A DNA stretch of 7,448 nucleotides, taken from positions 1 through 7,448 of the forward strand of contig CAJCIJ010000163.1 in the NCBI GenBank assembly GCA_903970315.1. The letters run 5' to 3'. Source of the stretch: Actinomycetota bacterium. Lineage in GTDB: Bacteria > Actinomycetota > Thermoleophilia > Solirubrobacterales > Solirubrobacteraceae. Shown here piece by piece: positions 1-5,853 of this stretch. Under the pieces are notes generated by a model, which had not been told where the DNA came from, made no database searches, and saw nothing but the letters and a program-made list of their open reading frames with translations. The stretch's first letter is position 1; each line of letters begins with the position of its first letter. The translations under genes and the position numbers were made by a program.

Positions 1-108
1 CCATCCGCCGCGCCGCCGTCTGCGTGGAGGCCACCCGCAGTCCCGCCACCCGCACGCGCATCACGGGCTCTGGGCAGCATCGCCCGGGCGGTTAGCATCC
101 GAGACCAC
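1..108. other. Upstream edge; possible 3' end of a preceding gene
   Basis: No gene can be named here. On the plus strand the frame starting at position 3 is open until a TAG at 93-95, which would leave a 13-nt gap to the MOSC gene and would fit the tight packing seen downstream. Its last residues read HRPGG. On the minus strand, tandem GTG-ATG codons at 64-59 open a frame running off the window edge, an alternative divergent gene. Third-position G/C bias fits both frames equally, so it does not decide. I favour the plus-strand tail because only about 44 nt would remain for two divergent promoters. No clear promoter is visible. Confidence 0.25.
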
Positions 109-1014
109 ATGCCCGTCGTCACGACTGCCCTGCGGGTCGTCGATCTCGTCACCTACCCCGTCAAGTCATGCGCCGGGGTACATCTGAGTCAGGCGCGCGT
201 CACCGCCCGTGGTCTCCAGCTCGATCGGGACTTCATGCTGATCGACGACGACGACGACTTCGTGTCGCAGCGCAAGGTCTCTGAGCTTGCGCTGGTAGGC
301 GTCACGGTCTCGCAGGACTCCATCACACTTACCGCGCCGGGCATGGACGACATGCGCGTGCCGCTGCACATCGAGCCCGACGACTCCAAGCTGGTCGTCG
401 CCACGGTCCACGGTAGGGCGGTCACCGGGCAGGTCGTAAGCGAGCAGCTCAACGAGTGGTTCACGAGCTTTCTGCCGCCCTACAAGCAGAGCCGTTCGTT
501 CCGGTTTCTGCATGTGCGCGAGGACGCGCCCCGCTACATCAAGGATCGCTACCACGTCGAGCAGGCCTCCAACCAGGTGGGGTTTGCCGACGGCAACTCG
601 ATGCTGCTCGCCACCGAGCCGTCGCTGCGTAGGCTCAACAGCGAGATGGAGGTTCCCGTACCGATGAACCGCTTCCGCCCAAACATCGTGGTGGACGGGC
701 CCGATCTGGAGCCCTACGACGAGGACTTCTGGACCGACATCGAGATCGGGCCCATGAGGGCCTTTGTGGTCAAGGGGTGCGACCGGTGCGTGATCCCCGA
801 CACCGACCAGACGACCGCGGTCGTCGGCAAGGAGGTCCGCAAGGCACTGCGTACCAGACGCGGGGCCAACGCCTACGACGAGACCAACACGGGCGTCTTC
901 TTCGCGCAGAACCTCAACCACGTCTATGTGCCCGGAACGGTCGTCAGCGTCGGCGATCCCGTCGTCGTGCTCGCGCGCAACTCTCAGCCAAACGTGGTGA
1001 TCACGGCCAGGTGA
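109..1014 (+). CDS. MOSC domain-containing protein (YcbX/mARC-like)
   Basis: A 301-residue protein with the two-part architecture of MOSC proteins: an N-terminal MOSC beta-barrel (about residues 7-95, opening with the family-typical TYPVKSC) and a C-terminal MOSC domain (about 150-290). The family motifs NRFRPNIVV (about 189-197) and KGCDRC (222-227) are clear; a cysteine in this CxxC stretch corresponds to the molybdenum ligand of YcbX and mARC proteins. Known members bind Moco and reduce N-hydroxylated bases and related compounds, or carry Moco sulfur; the substrate here is unknown. The ATG at 109 is chosen because homology starts a few residues later and no ATG, GTG or TTG lies in frame upstream within the window, although the frame stays open to position 1. 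The ribosome binding site is weak. Residues 46-50 are five Asp encoded by five GAC codons. The stop overlaps the moeA start by 4 nt, so it is very likely translated with the Moco genes. Confidence 0.9.
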   Translation: MPVVTTALRVVDLVTYPVKSCAGVHLSQARVTARGLQLDRDFMLIDDDDDFVSQRKVSELALVGVTVSQDSITLTAPGMDDMRVPLHIEPDDSKLVVATVHGRAVTGQVVSEQLNEWFTSFLPPYKQSRSFRFLHVREDAPRYIKDRYHVEQASNQVGFADGNSMLLATEPSLRRLNSEMEVPVPMNRFRPNIVVDGPDLEPYDEDFWTDIEIGPMRAFVVKGCDRCVIPDTDQTTAVVGKEVRKALRTRRGANAYDETNTGVFFAQNLNHVYVPGTVVSVGDPVVVLARNSQPNVVITAR

Positions 1015-2270
1015 GCGGCCTGCTGGAGCTCGAGCAGGCCCGCGAAGTCGTTCTCGACCACGCTCGCGCGTTGCCCGCCGAGCGTGTCAGGCTGGATGCG
1101 GCTTTGGGCCGGACGCTGGCAGCAGATGCGATCGCCGCCGAAGCCGTGCCGGCTTATGACAACTCGGCCATGGATGGCTTTGCGGTCCGTGCTGCCGACG
1201 TCGCGGGAGCCGGCGCCGGAAAGACGGTGACGCTCAGACTCATAGGCGAGTCGCGGGCCGGCTCGCCCGCCGGGGTGCCGGTCGCAGAAGGCGAGACTGT
1301 GGGCGTATCGACGGGCGCCGTCATGCCCGCAGGCGCCGACGCGGTGGTGCCCTGCGAGCAGGCTGTTGCCGGCAGCGCCGCTGTCGTCGTCGAGGTGGCA
1401 CCGGCGCCGGGAGCTTGGATTCGTAGGGCCGGCGACGACTTTGCGGCCGGCGCCATCGTGGTGACCGCGGGGACGCGCCTGGGGCCGTCGGAGTTGGGTG
1501 TGCTGGCGGCTGTCGGCGGCGCCGAGGTCTCCTGCACTCGCCGGCCGCGCGTCGCCGTAATGACGACCGGCGATGAGCTCGTGGCGCCCGGAGGCCAGAT
1601 GTACCCGGGGGCTGTCCGCGACGCAAGCGCCCACTCGATCCCCGCGCTCGCCCGGTGCGCGGGCGCCGAAGTGGTCACCTGCGCGCACGTCGGCGACGAT
1701 CGCGAGGCGATCGCGGCAACGTTGCACGACATCCTGGGCGTGGACGCCGTCGTTGTCTGTGGGGGAGCCTCGGTTGGCGAGCATGACCACGTTCGCAGTG
1801 CCGCGGCGACGGAGGGGGTGCGGGAGCTGTTCTGGGGTGTCGCGCTGAAGCCCGGCAAGCCGACCTGGTTCGGTGTTCGCGGCGACACGCTCGTCTTCGG
1901 TCTGCCCGGCAACCCGGTCTCCTCGATGGTCACGTTCATCCTGCTTTGCGCACCGGCGTTGCGCGCCCTTTCGGGCTCGCAGTCGCGGCCGTTGCGGGCA
2001 GTCGCGACGCTGACCGCCGACTATGAAAAGGAGCCCGGACGCGCGCATGCCGTTCGCTGCCGGGCGCATGTTGGCGAGGATGGCTGGGAGGTCGAGCCCA
2101 CGGGGCCGCAGGGCTCGCATATCCTGACCTCGATGCTGGGCGCAAGCGCACTCGCGATCATCCCGAGCGCCAGCGGGTCGGTCAGTGCAGGCACGCGCGT
2201 GGAGATCGAGCTGCTGGCCTCGATCTGGCCTGAGCAGCTCGCAGCGCCCGCCGGGGGCGACGCGGCGTGA
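1011..2270 (+). CDS. moeA: Molybdopterin molybdenumtransferase MoeA
   Basis: A 419-residue enzyme that inserts molybdate into adenylylated molybdopterin, releasing AMP and giving active Moco; cytosolic. All signature motifs are present: PAYDNSAMDGFAVR (47-60, with the catalytic-type Asp55), TTGDEL (185-190), GGASVGEHDH (251-260), LKPGKP (279-284) and GLPGNPVS (297-304). The order is the long N-terminal MoeA domains (about 1-175), the MogA-like domain III (about 178-320) and the C-terminal beta domain IV (about 335-405). The length is close to the usual 400-420. The GTG start at 1011 is preferred over an in-frame ATG at 777, because the extra 78 residues would lie inside the MOSC gene, are Arg-rich and resemble no MoeA. 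The start overlaps the MOSC stop as GTGA, and its own TGA overlaps moaD in the same way, implying translational coupling on both sides. Confidence 0.96.
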   Translation: MSGLLELEQAREVVLDHARALPAERVRLDAALGRTLAADAIAAEAVPAYDNSAMDGFAVRAADVAGAGAGKTVTLRLIGESRAGSPAGVPVAEGETVGVSTGAVMPAGADAVVPCEQAVAGSAAVVVEVAPAPGAWIRRAGDDFAAGAIVVTAGTRLGPSELGVLAAVGGAEVSCTRRPRVAVMTTGDELVAPGGQMYPGAVRDASAHSIPALARCAGAEVVTCAHVGDDREAIAATLHDILGVDAVVVCGGASVGEHDHVRSAAATEGVRELFWGVALKPGKPTWFGVRGDTLVFGLPGNPVSSMVTFILLCAPALRALSGSQSRPLRAVATLTADYEKEPGRAHAVRCRAHVGEDGWEVEPTGPQGSHILTSMLGASALAIIPSASGSVSAGTRVEIELLASIWPEQLAAPAGGDAA

Positions 2271-2521
2271 CTATCAGAATCCGCCTCTTTTCCTGTCTGC
2301 GCGCCGACGCCGGCGCCGATGAGCTCGAGCTGGAGCTTGCCGACGGCGCCACCGTCTCCGATGCGCTGGGATCGCTGCGCCGCACCGGGCCGCTGGTGGA
2401 AGTGCTGGCGCGTGTCCCCGTGGTGATGGCGGTCAACCGCTCCTACGCCGACGACCACACGCCGCTGGCAGCCGACGATGAGATCGCCCTGATCCCACCC
2501 GTAAGCGGAGGGGCTCGGTGA
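2267..2521 (+). CDS. moaD: Molybdopterin synthase small (sulfur carrier) subunit MoaD
   Basis: An 84-residue ubiquitin-fold sulfur carrier. In the known pathway its C-terminal glycine is adenylylated by MoeB, converted to a thiocarboxylate and inserted into the MoaE active site to supply the dithiolene sulfurs. Typical features are an N-terminal beta strand (TIRIRLFSCLR), the AVNRSYADDHTPLAADDEI segment (55-73) and the IPPVSGG ending (76-82). The oddity is that Gly81-Gly82 is not terminal: Ala83 and Arg84 follow before the TGA. In characterised MoaD proteins the Gly-Gly is the last pair, so this protein would need trimming or a tolerant activating enzyme. The GTG start overlaps the moeA stop by 4 nt, with a G-rich stretch (GGGGGCG) just upstream. 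Codons 81-82 also form the ribosome binding site of moaE. Confidence 0.92.
   Translation: MTIRIRLFSCLRADAGADELELELADGATVSDALGSLRRTGPLVEVLARVPVVMAVNRSYADDHTPLAADDEIALIPPVSGGAR
2507..2511 (+). promoter_or_regulatory. Ribosome binding site of moaE inside moaD
   Basis: GGAGG lies 6 nt before the moaE GTG start at 2518, a near-ideal Shine-Dalgarno sequence. It is made from the codons GGA GGG that encode Gly81-Gly82 of MoaD, so one stretch serves both the catalytic tail of MoaD and initiation of its partner subunit. It supports the GTG at 2518 as the moaE start. Confidence 0.75.
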
Positions 2522-2889
2522 GCGCGCCAGTGTCGGTTCGCATCAGCGATCAGCCCTTGAGCGTCGAGGCGCTCTCGCGCACGGTGAGCAGCCCGGCCGC
2601 CGGGGCGATCGTCGTCTTCTGCGGCGTCACCCGCGAGATCCCGCGCCTGCAGTACGAGGCTTATCGGGAGATGGCCGAGGAGCGAATGGCGGCGCTTGGC
2701 GCCCAATGCGTGCAGCGCCACGGCCTTGCGGCGGCTGCCGTCGAGCACCGGGTGGGAACGGTCGAGCTGGGCGAGCCCAGCGTGATCGTGGCCGTTTCGG
2801 CGCCGCACCGCGCCGAAGCCTTCGCCGGGGCAAGCGAGCTGATCGACCGGATCAAGGCCGAGGTACCGATCTGGAAACACGAGCCATGA
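2518..2889 (+). CDS. moaE: Molybdopterin synthase catalytic subunit MoaE
   Basis: A 123-residue subunit that pairs with MoaD and converts cyclic pyranopterin monophosphate to molybdopterin. Visible family motifs: GAIVVFCGVTRE (29-40, Arg39), LQYEAYREMAEERM (44-57), HRVGTVELGEPSVIVAV (77-93), APHRAEAF (95-102, His97-Arg98) and RIKAEVPIWKHE (111-122), which carries Lys113 and Lys120, the two lysines corresponding to the catalytic lysines of the E. coli enzyme. The protein is short (E. coli MoaE is about 150). The loop after Arg39, usually a segment like DxNxGxxV, is about six residues shorter, and the chain stops right after WKHEP, without the usual C-terminal tail. Catalytic residues appear intact, so it is probably functional. 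The GTG start is supported by the upstream GGAGG and a 4-nt overlap with moaD; its TGA overlaps the moaC ATG. Confidence 0.93.
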   Translation: MSAPVSVRISDQPLSVEALSRTVSSPAAGAIVVFCGVTREIPRLQYEAYREMAEERMAALGAQCVQRHGLAAAAVEHRVGTVELGEPSVIVAVSAPHRAEAFAGASELIDRIKAEVPIWKHEP

Positions 2890-3380
2890 ATGCTCCTGGC
2901 CTCACCCACGTTGACGGCGACGGCCGCGCCACGATGGTCGACGTTGGGTCCAAGCAGCCGACTGAGCGCCGGGCGGTGGCGCGTGCGCGCGTGCGCATGT
3001 CCCCGGCCACTGCGGCAGCGGTGGCCGCCGGCGAGAACCCGAAAGGGGAGGTCCTGGGGACGGCACGCCTGGCGGGCATCCAGGCGGCCAAGTTGACCTG
3101 GCAGCTGATCCCCCTGGCGCACCCCATCGAGCTGACAAGCGTCGAGGTGGACGCGACGATCGAGCCCGAGCGCGGGGTCGTCGAGGTCGTTGCGCGCGCG
3201 CACGCCTTCGCCCGCACCGGCGTGGAGATGGAGGCCATGACGGCCTGTGCAGTGGCGGCACTGTGCGTCTATGACATGGTCAAGGGCATCGAGCGCAGCG
3301 TGGAGATCGAGCAGGTCGTCCTGCTGGAGAAGACCGGCGGGCGCAGCGATTGGCACGCCCCAGCCGACCAGCCGGCCTGA
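2886..3380 (+). CDS. moaC: Cyclic pyranopterin monophosphate synthase MoaC
   Basis: A 164-residue protein, matching the family length of about 160. With MoaA, MoaC makes cyclic pyranopterin monophosphate from GTP; MoaC performs the ring-forming step on the 3',8-cyclo-GTP intermediate. Motifs seen: LTHVDGDGRATMVDVG (6-21), NPKGEV (Lys53), GIQAAKLTW (Lys69), IPLAHPIEL (His79), TGVEMEAMTA (111-120) and YDMVKGIE (Asp130, Lys133). The active-site Lys and His residues are all present. The usual PLCHP motif reads PLAHP, replacing Cys with Ala; His is kept. The ATG at 2886 is chosen because family homology starts within a few residues; an in-frame ATG at 2706 would add 60 residues lying inside moaE. 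It overlaps the moaE stop as ATGA. Confidence 0.96.
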   Translation: MNAPGLTHVDGDGRATMVDVGSKQPTERRAVARARVRMSPATAAAVAAGENPKGEVLGTARLAGIQAAKLTWQLIPLAHPIELTSVEVDATIEPERGVVEVVARAHAFARTGVEMEAMTACAVAALCVYDMVKGIERSVEIEQVVLLEKTGGRSDWHAPADQPA

Positions 3381-3386
3381 GCAGAG

Positions 3387-3935
3387 ATGCGCGCTGTGGT
3401 GATCACGGTCAGCACGTCGAGGGCCTCCGGACGCGCCGGCGATGAGAGCGGCGACCGGCTGGCGGAGTTTGCCCAACAGGTCGGCGCCGAGGTCGTGGGC
3501 CGCGACCTTGTCGGCGACTTGCGCGAGGAGATCGAAGCGCGCCTGCGCCATTGGGCCGACGTGGAGCGGTGCGATCTGATCCTCACCACGGGCGGGACAG
3601 GCCTGGCCCCCACCGATGTCACCCCCGAGGCCACACGGGCAGTGATCGAGCGCGAGACCCCCGGCATACCGCATGCCATGCGCGAGGCCTCACGCCAACA
3701 CACCCCCAATTGGATGCTCTCGCGCGCCGTCGTGGGGGTCAGGGGCCAGAGCCTGATCATTAACTTCCCGGGCAGCCCCAGGAGCGTTGTCCAGGCCGGC
3801 GATGCGCTCGTGGGTGCGCTGCCGCACGCGCTGGCCCTGCTCTCCGGCGTTGCGCCTGCCGATCACGCTCCGGACCACCTCCCCGGCGCTGCGGCGGCCG
3901 ATCACGCGCCGGGCGCGGCGAGAGCAAGACGTTAG
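3387..3935 (+). CDS. mogA: MogA/MoaB-family molybdopterin adenylyltransferase
   Basis: A 182-residue enzyme expected to adenylylate molybdopterin with ATP, giving the substrate of MoeA. Motifs: VVITVSTSRASG (4-15), LILTTGGTGLAPTDVTPEAT (64-83, with Asp77 at the conserved catalytic position), TPGIPHAMRE (91-100) and LIINFPGSPRS (123-133). The core ends near residue 152. The tail (152-182) is Ala/Pro/His-rich and contains a 13-residue tandem repeat, LSGVAPADHAPDH followed by LPGAAAADHAPGA, then a basic ARARR-type end. The gene starts 6 nt after the moaC stop, with a weak GAGCAGAG upstream, and is the last gene of the cluster. MoaB and MogA cannot be separated firmly by motif alone; MogA is favoured because no other adenylyltransferase is present in this otherwise coherent set. 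Confidence 0.9.
   Translation: MRAVVITVSTSRASGRAGDESGDRLAEFAQQVGAEVVGRDLVGDLREEIEARLRHWADVERCDLILTTGGTGLAPTDVTPEATRAVIERETPGIPHAMREASRQHTPNWMLSRAVVGVRGQSLIINFPGSPRSVVQAGDALVGALPHALALLSGVAPADHAPDHLPGAAAADHAPGAARARR
3840..3917 (+). repeat. 39-nt tandem duplication in the mogA 3' end
   Basis: Two adjacent 39-nt units (3840-3878 and 3879-3917) keep the reading frame and encode 13 residues each. The first 34 nt of the two units align with about five mismatches; the last five differ more. The most conserved part is GCCGATCACGC at 3858-3868 and 3897-3907. It extends the C-terminus of MogA beyond the conserved fold. Confidence 0.75.
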
Positions 3936-4076
3936 GGGGTCCACCCATGGCGCCTAGTCACTCAAACCGCGCCCAGCACACCTCTGAGTCTGGCAGACGC
4001 AGGCGGCGGAAATGGGCCGAGCGTGCGCACTGTCGCGGCGGCCGACTCGGTGCTCGGCTTGGTCGGAAGCGTGACG
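3936..4076. other. Spacer between convergent mogA and permease genes
   Basis: No gene is supported in these 141 nt. Small inverted repeats occur: GTCTGGCAGAC at 3988-3998, GCCGA/TCGGC at 4041-4058 and AGCGTGACGCT at 4068-4078, the last reaching the permease stop codon. None has a long stem or a T-run on either strand, so no intrinsic terminator can be assigned, although transcription of both operons should end around here. Confidence 0.4.
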
Positions 4077-4895
4077 CTAGCGACCTTGAGGTTGCCACCT
4101 GAACCGCAACACCGCGACCGCCAGGCCCAGCGCGGCCCACGCGGCGAGGATCGCCAGGTCACCGACGGCGAAGCCCGCGGTCGCCGCATGCGGCTCGAAT
4201 GGTTTCAGCAGCGCCTGCCTGAGGTGGTAGACCGGGAAGACCTTTGCGATGTCCGTGAGGACAGTGCCGATGCGGTCTGAGGGCACAAACACGCCCGAGA
4301 TGAAGTAGAGCGGCAGAACGACGATCTGGACCAGCGGCTGGGCGGCGTCGGCGGACCTGATGAATGTGACCAGCGCGTAGCCCACCGCGCAGAACGTGAC
4401 GGCGCCGGTCACCACCGCCACCGCAAGCGCGGGCAGCGTGCGGCCGGACACCGTGGCGCCGTAGCCCGCTGAGCCGATTACGAGCAGCAGTGTCGCGATT
4501 ACGCCGGCCGTGCAAACCGCCGTCACGGTGCGGCCGCCGATGAGAACCCAAGCTGGAACGGGCGCCGCGCGCCTGCGCTTGAGTATTCCTGACTCGCGCT
4601 GGGTGGTCACCGAGATCACCAGGCTGACGAACGACGCCGAGATCGTGCCCAGCGCCACGATCGCCGGCAGGTAGTAGGTGGATTGTTTGATCTGGGTGCC
4701 CGCGACCTCAATGGTGCTGTTGCCCAGCGCCGAGCTGAAGATCACCAACAAGAGCACGGGCAGAGCCAGCGTGAACACGCGCGCCTGGCGGTTGCGCAGA
4801 AACGAGAGCGCGTCATAGCGGGCCTGGTGGGCCAGCAGAGCCACAGCCGTCCTGCCGGGACGCCCGACGGTGCCCGCGCCGACCGTGCCGGTCAC
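4077..4895 (-). CDS. ABC-2 type transporter permease (DrrB-like)
   Basis: A 272-residue integral membrane protein with about six hydrophobic segments (near residues 40-58, 75-96, 119-144, 153-178, 188-208 and 243-264). The motif RESGILKRRRAAPVP (100-114) between the second and third segments is the ABC-2 permease signature usually seen as RExGxLKRLRxTPxP. With the adjacent ATPase it should form an exporter at the cytoplasmic membrane; the family moves drugs, lipids or polyketides, and the substrate cannot be read from sequence. The GTG at 4895-4893 is preferred: it overlaps the ATPase stop as GTGA. The in-frame upstream ATG at 4988 would place 31 Gly/His/Arg-rich residues inside the ATPase gene. 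Confidence 0.9.
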   Translation of the reverse strand: MTGTVGAGTVGRPGRTAVALLAHQARYDALSFLRNRQARVFTLALPVLLLVIFSSALGNSTIEVAGTQIKQSTYYLPAIVALGTISASFVSLVISVTTQRESGILKRRRAAPVPAWVLIGGRTVTAVCTAGVIATLLLVIGSAGYGATVSGRTLPALAVAVVTGAVTFCAVGYALVTFIRSADAAQPLVQIVVLPLYFISGVFVPSDRIGTVLTDIAKVFPVYHLRQALLKPFEPHAATAGFAVGDLAILAAWAALGLAVAVLRFRWQPQGR

Positions 4896-5848
4896 GGAGC
4901 GGCCTCGGTGAGCTTGAGGTAGATCTCTTCCAGCGTCGGCCTGTGCACCTCGATGTCCGCCAGTGTGTGGCCCTGCTGGAGTCCCCACGCCGCAAGCGCC
5001 CCCAGTGCGTCCATCGGGGAGTCGGTCTGCAACTCGATGCGCCGGCCAGTTGTCTGTGGGGTCTCGGCGGCAGGTCGGCCGCCGCTGGCTCCGTCGCGGA
5101 TGGGGCGCGGCCTGGTGCCCGGCAGGTCCGGTGGAGTGACGCCGGCAGGCACCGTGAAGGTGATCTCGGCCGGTGCGCTGTCGCGTCCGCCGAGCGTGTC
5201 CGGGGTGCCCATACCCACGATCTGTCCCGCCGCCAGCACGCAGATCCTGTCGGCGAGATACTCGGCCTCGTCCATGTAGTGGGTTGTCAAGAAGATCGTC
5301 TTACCCAGACCCTGGAGCCCGGTGATCATGTCCCACGCCGCTCGGCGGGCCGATGGGTCAAAGCCGGTGGTGGGCTCATCCAGGAACAGGAGCTCGGGGT
5401 CGCCGACCAGTGCCAGGGCGACCTCCAATCGGCGGCGCTGGCCGCCGGACAGGCGTCCGCCTCGCACCTCCGCGCTCTCGCTCAGACCGACCAGATCGAT
5501 GATCTCGGCGACCGGCAGCCCGGCGGCGTAGTAGCCGGCGTAGAGGGTCACGCACTCCCGCACGGTCAGGTCGGGCTCCACGGCGGACTCCTGCAGCACC
5601 ACGCCGACGCGGCGTCGCCAGTCTGCGCCGGCGCGCTCGGGATCGACCCCCAGCACCGAGACCTCGCCGGCGGTCCGGCGGCGGTAGCCCTCGAGGATCT
5701 CAACCGTGGTGGTCTTGCCGGCGCCGTTGGGCCCGAGGAACGCAAACACCTCGCCGCGGTTGACCTCCAGGTCGATCCCGCGAACCGCCTCGACCGCCCC
5801 GTAGGCCATCGACAGCCCGCGCACCGCAATGACCGTCTCGGCCGCCAC
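4892..5848 (-). CDS. ABC transporter ATP-binding protein (DrrA-like)
   Basis: A 318-residue ATPase that powers the permease encoded directly downstream. Motifs: Walker A GPNGAGKT (39-46), Q-loop Gln86, signature LSGGQ (133-137), Walker B LLFLDEPT (153-160) and H-loop TTHYMDEAE (188-196, His190). Residues about 225-270 form a Pro/Gly/Arg-rich, low-complexity stretch, and the chain ends in the accessory domain motif HRPTLEEIYLKLTE (302-315), typical of DrrA/NodI-type exporter ATPases. The GTG start lies 5 nt after the marR stop, so regulator and exporter are almost certainly co-transcribed. The ribosome binding site is weak, suggesting initiation coupled to marR translation. All ATPase residues are present, so it should be active. 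Confidence 0.94.
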   Translation of the reverse strand: MAAETVIAVRGLSMAYGAVEAVRGIDLEVNRGEVFAFLGPNGAGKTTTVEILEGYRRRTAGEVSVLGVDPERAGADWRRRVGVVLQESAVEPDLTVRECVTLYAGYYAAGLPVAEIIDLVGLSESAEVRGGRLSGGQRRRLEVALALVGDPELLFLDEPTTGFDPSARRAAWDMITGLQGLGKTIFLTTHYMDEAEYLADRICVLAAGQIVGMGTPDTLGGRDSAPAEITFTVPAGVTPPDLPGTRPRPIRDGASGGRPAAETPQTTGRRIELQTDSPMDALGALAAWGLQQGHTLADIEVHRPTLEEIYLKLTEAAP

Positions 5849-5853
5849 GGGGT

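Noticed and set aside
72..90. GGGC/GCCC pairing and the palindrome CGCCCGGGCG as a terminator or operator
   Set aside because: Short stem without a T-run, and G/C-only palindromes are frequent by chance at this base composition.
777..1010. Upstream extension of moeA from an ATG at 777
   Set aside because: It would add 78 Arg-rich residues inside the MOSC gene; MoeA homology begins right after the GTG at 1011.
984..2120. Minus-strand 378-codon frame opposite moeA, and similar long frames opposite MOSC (166-921) and moaE to mogA (2661-3674)
   Set aside because: Open frames on the antisense strand are expected in GC-rich coding DNA; the products lack any recognisable fold or motif.
2706..2885. 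Upstream extension of moaC
   Set aside because: Lies inside moaE, is Arg/Gly-rich, and MoaC homology starts after the ATG at 2886.
3988..4078. Small inverted repeats in the convergent spacer as a two-way terminator
   Set aside because: Stems of four or five pairs with very short or long loops and no T-run on either strand.
4896..4988. Upstream extension of the permease from an ATG at 4988
   Set aside because: The extra 31 residues lie within the ATPase gene and show no membrane or family signal; the GTG at 4895 gives the usual 4-nt overlap.
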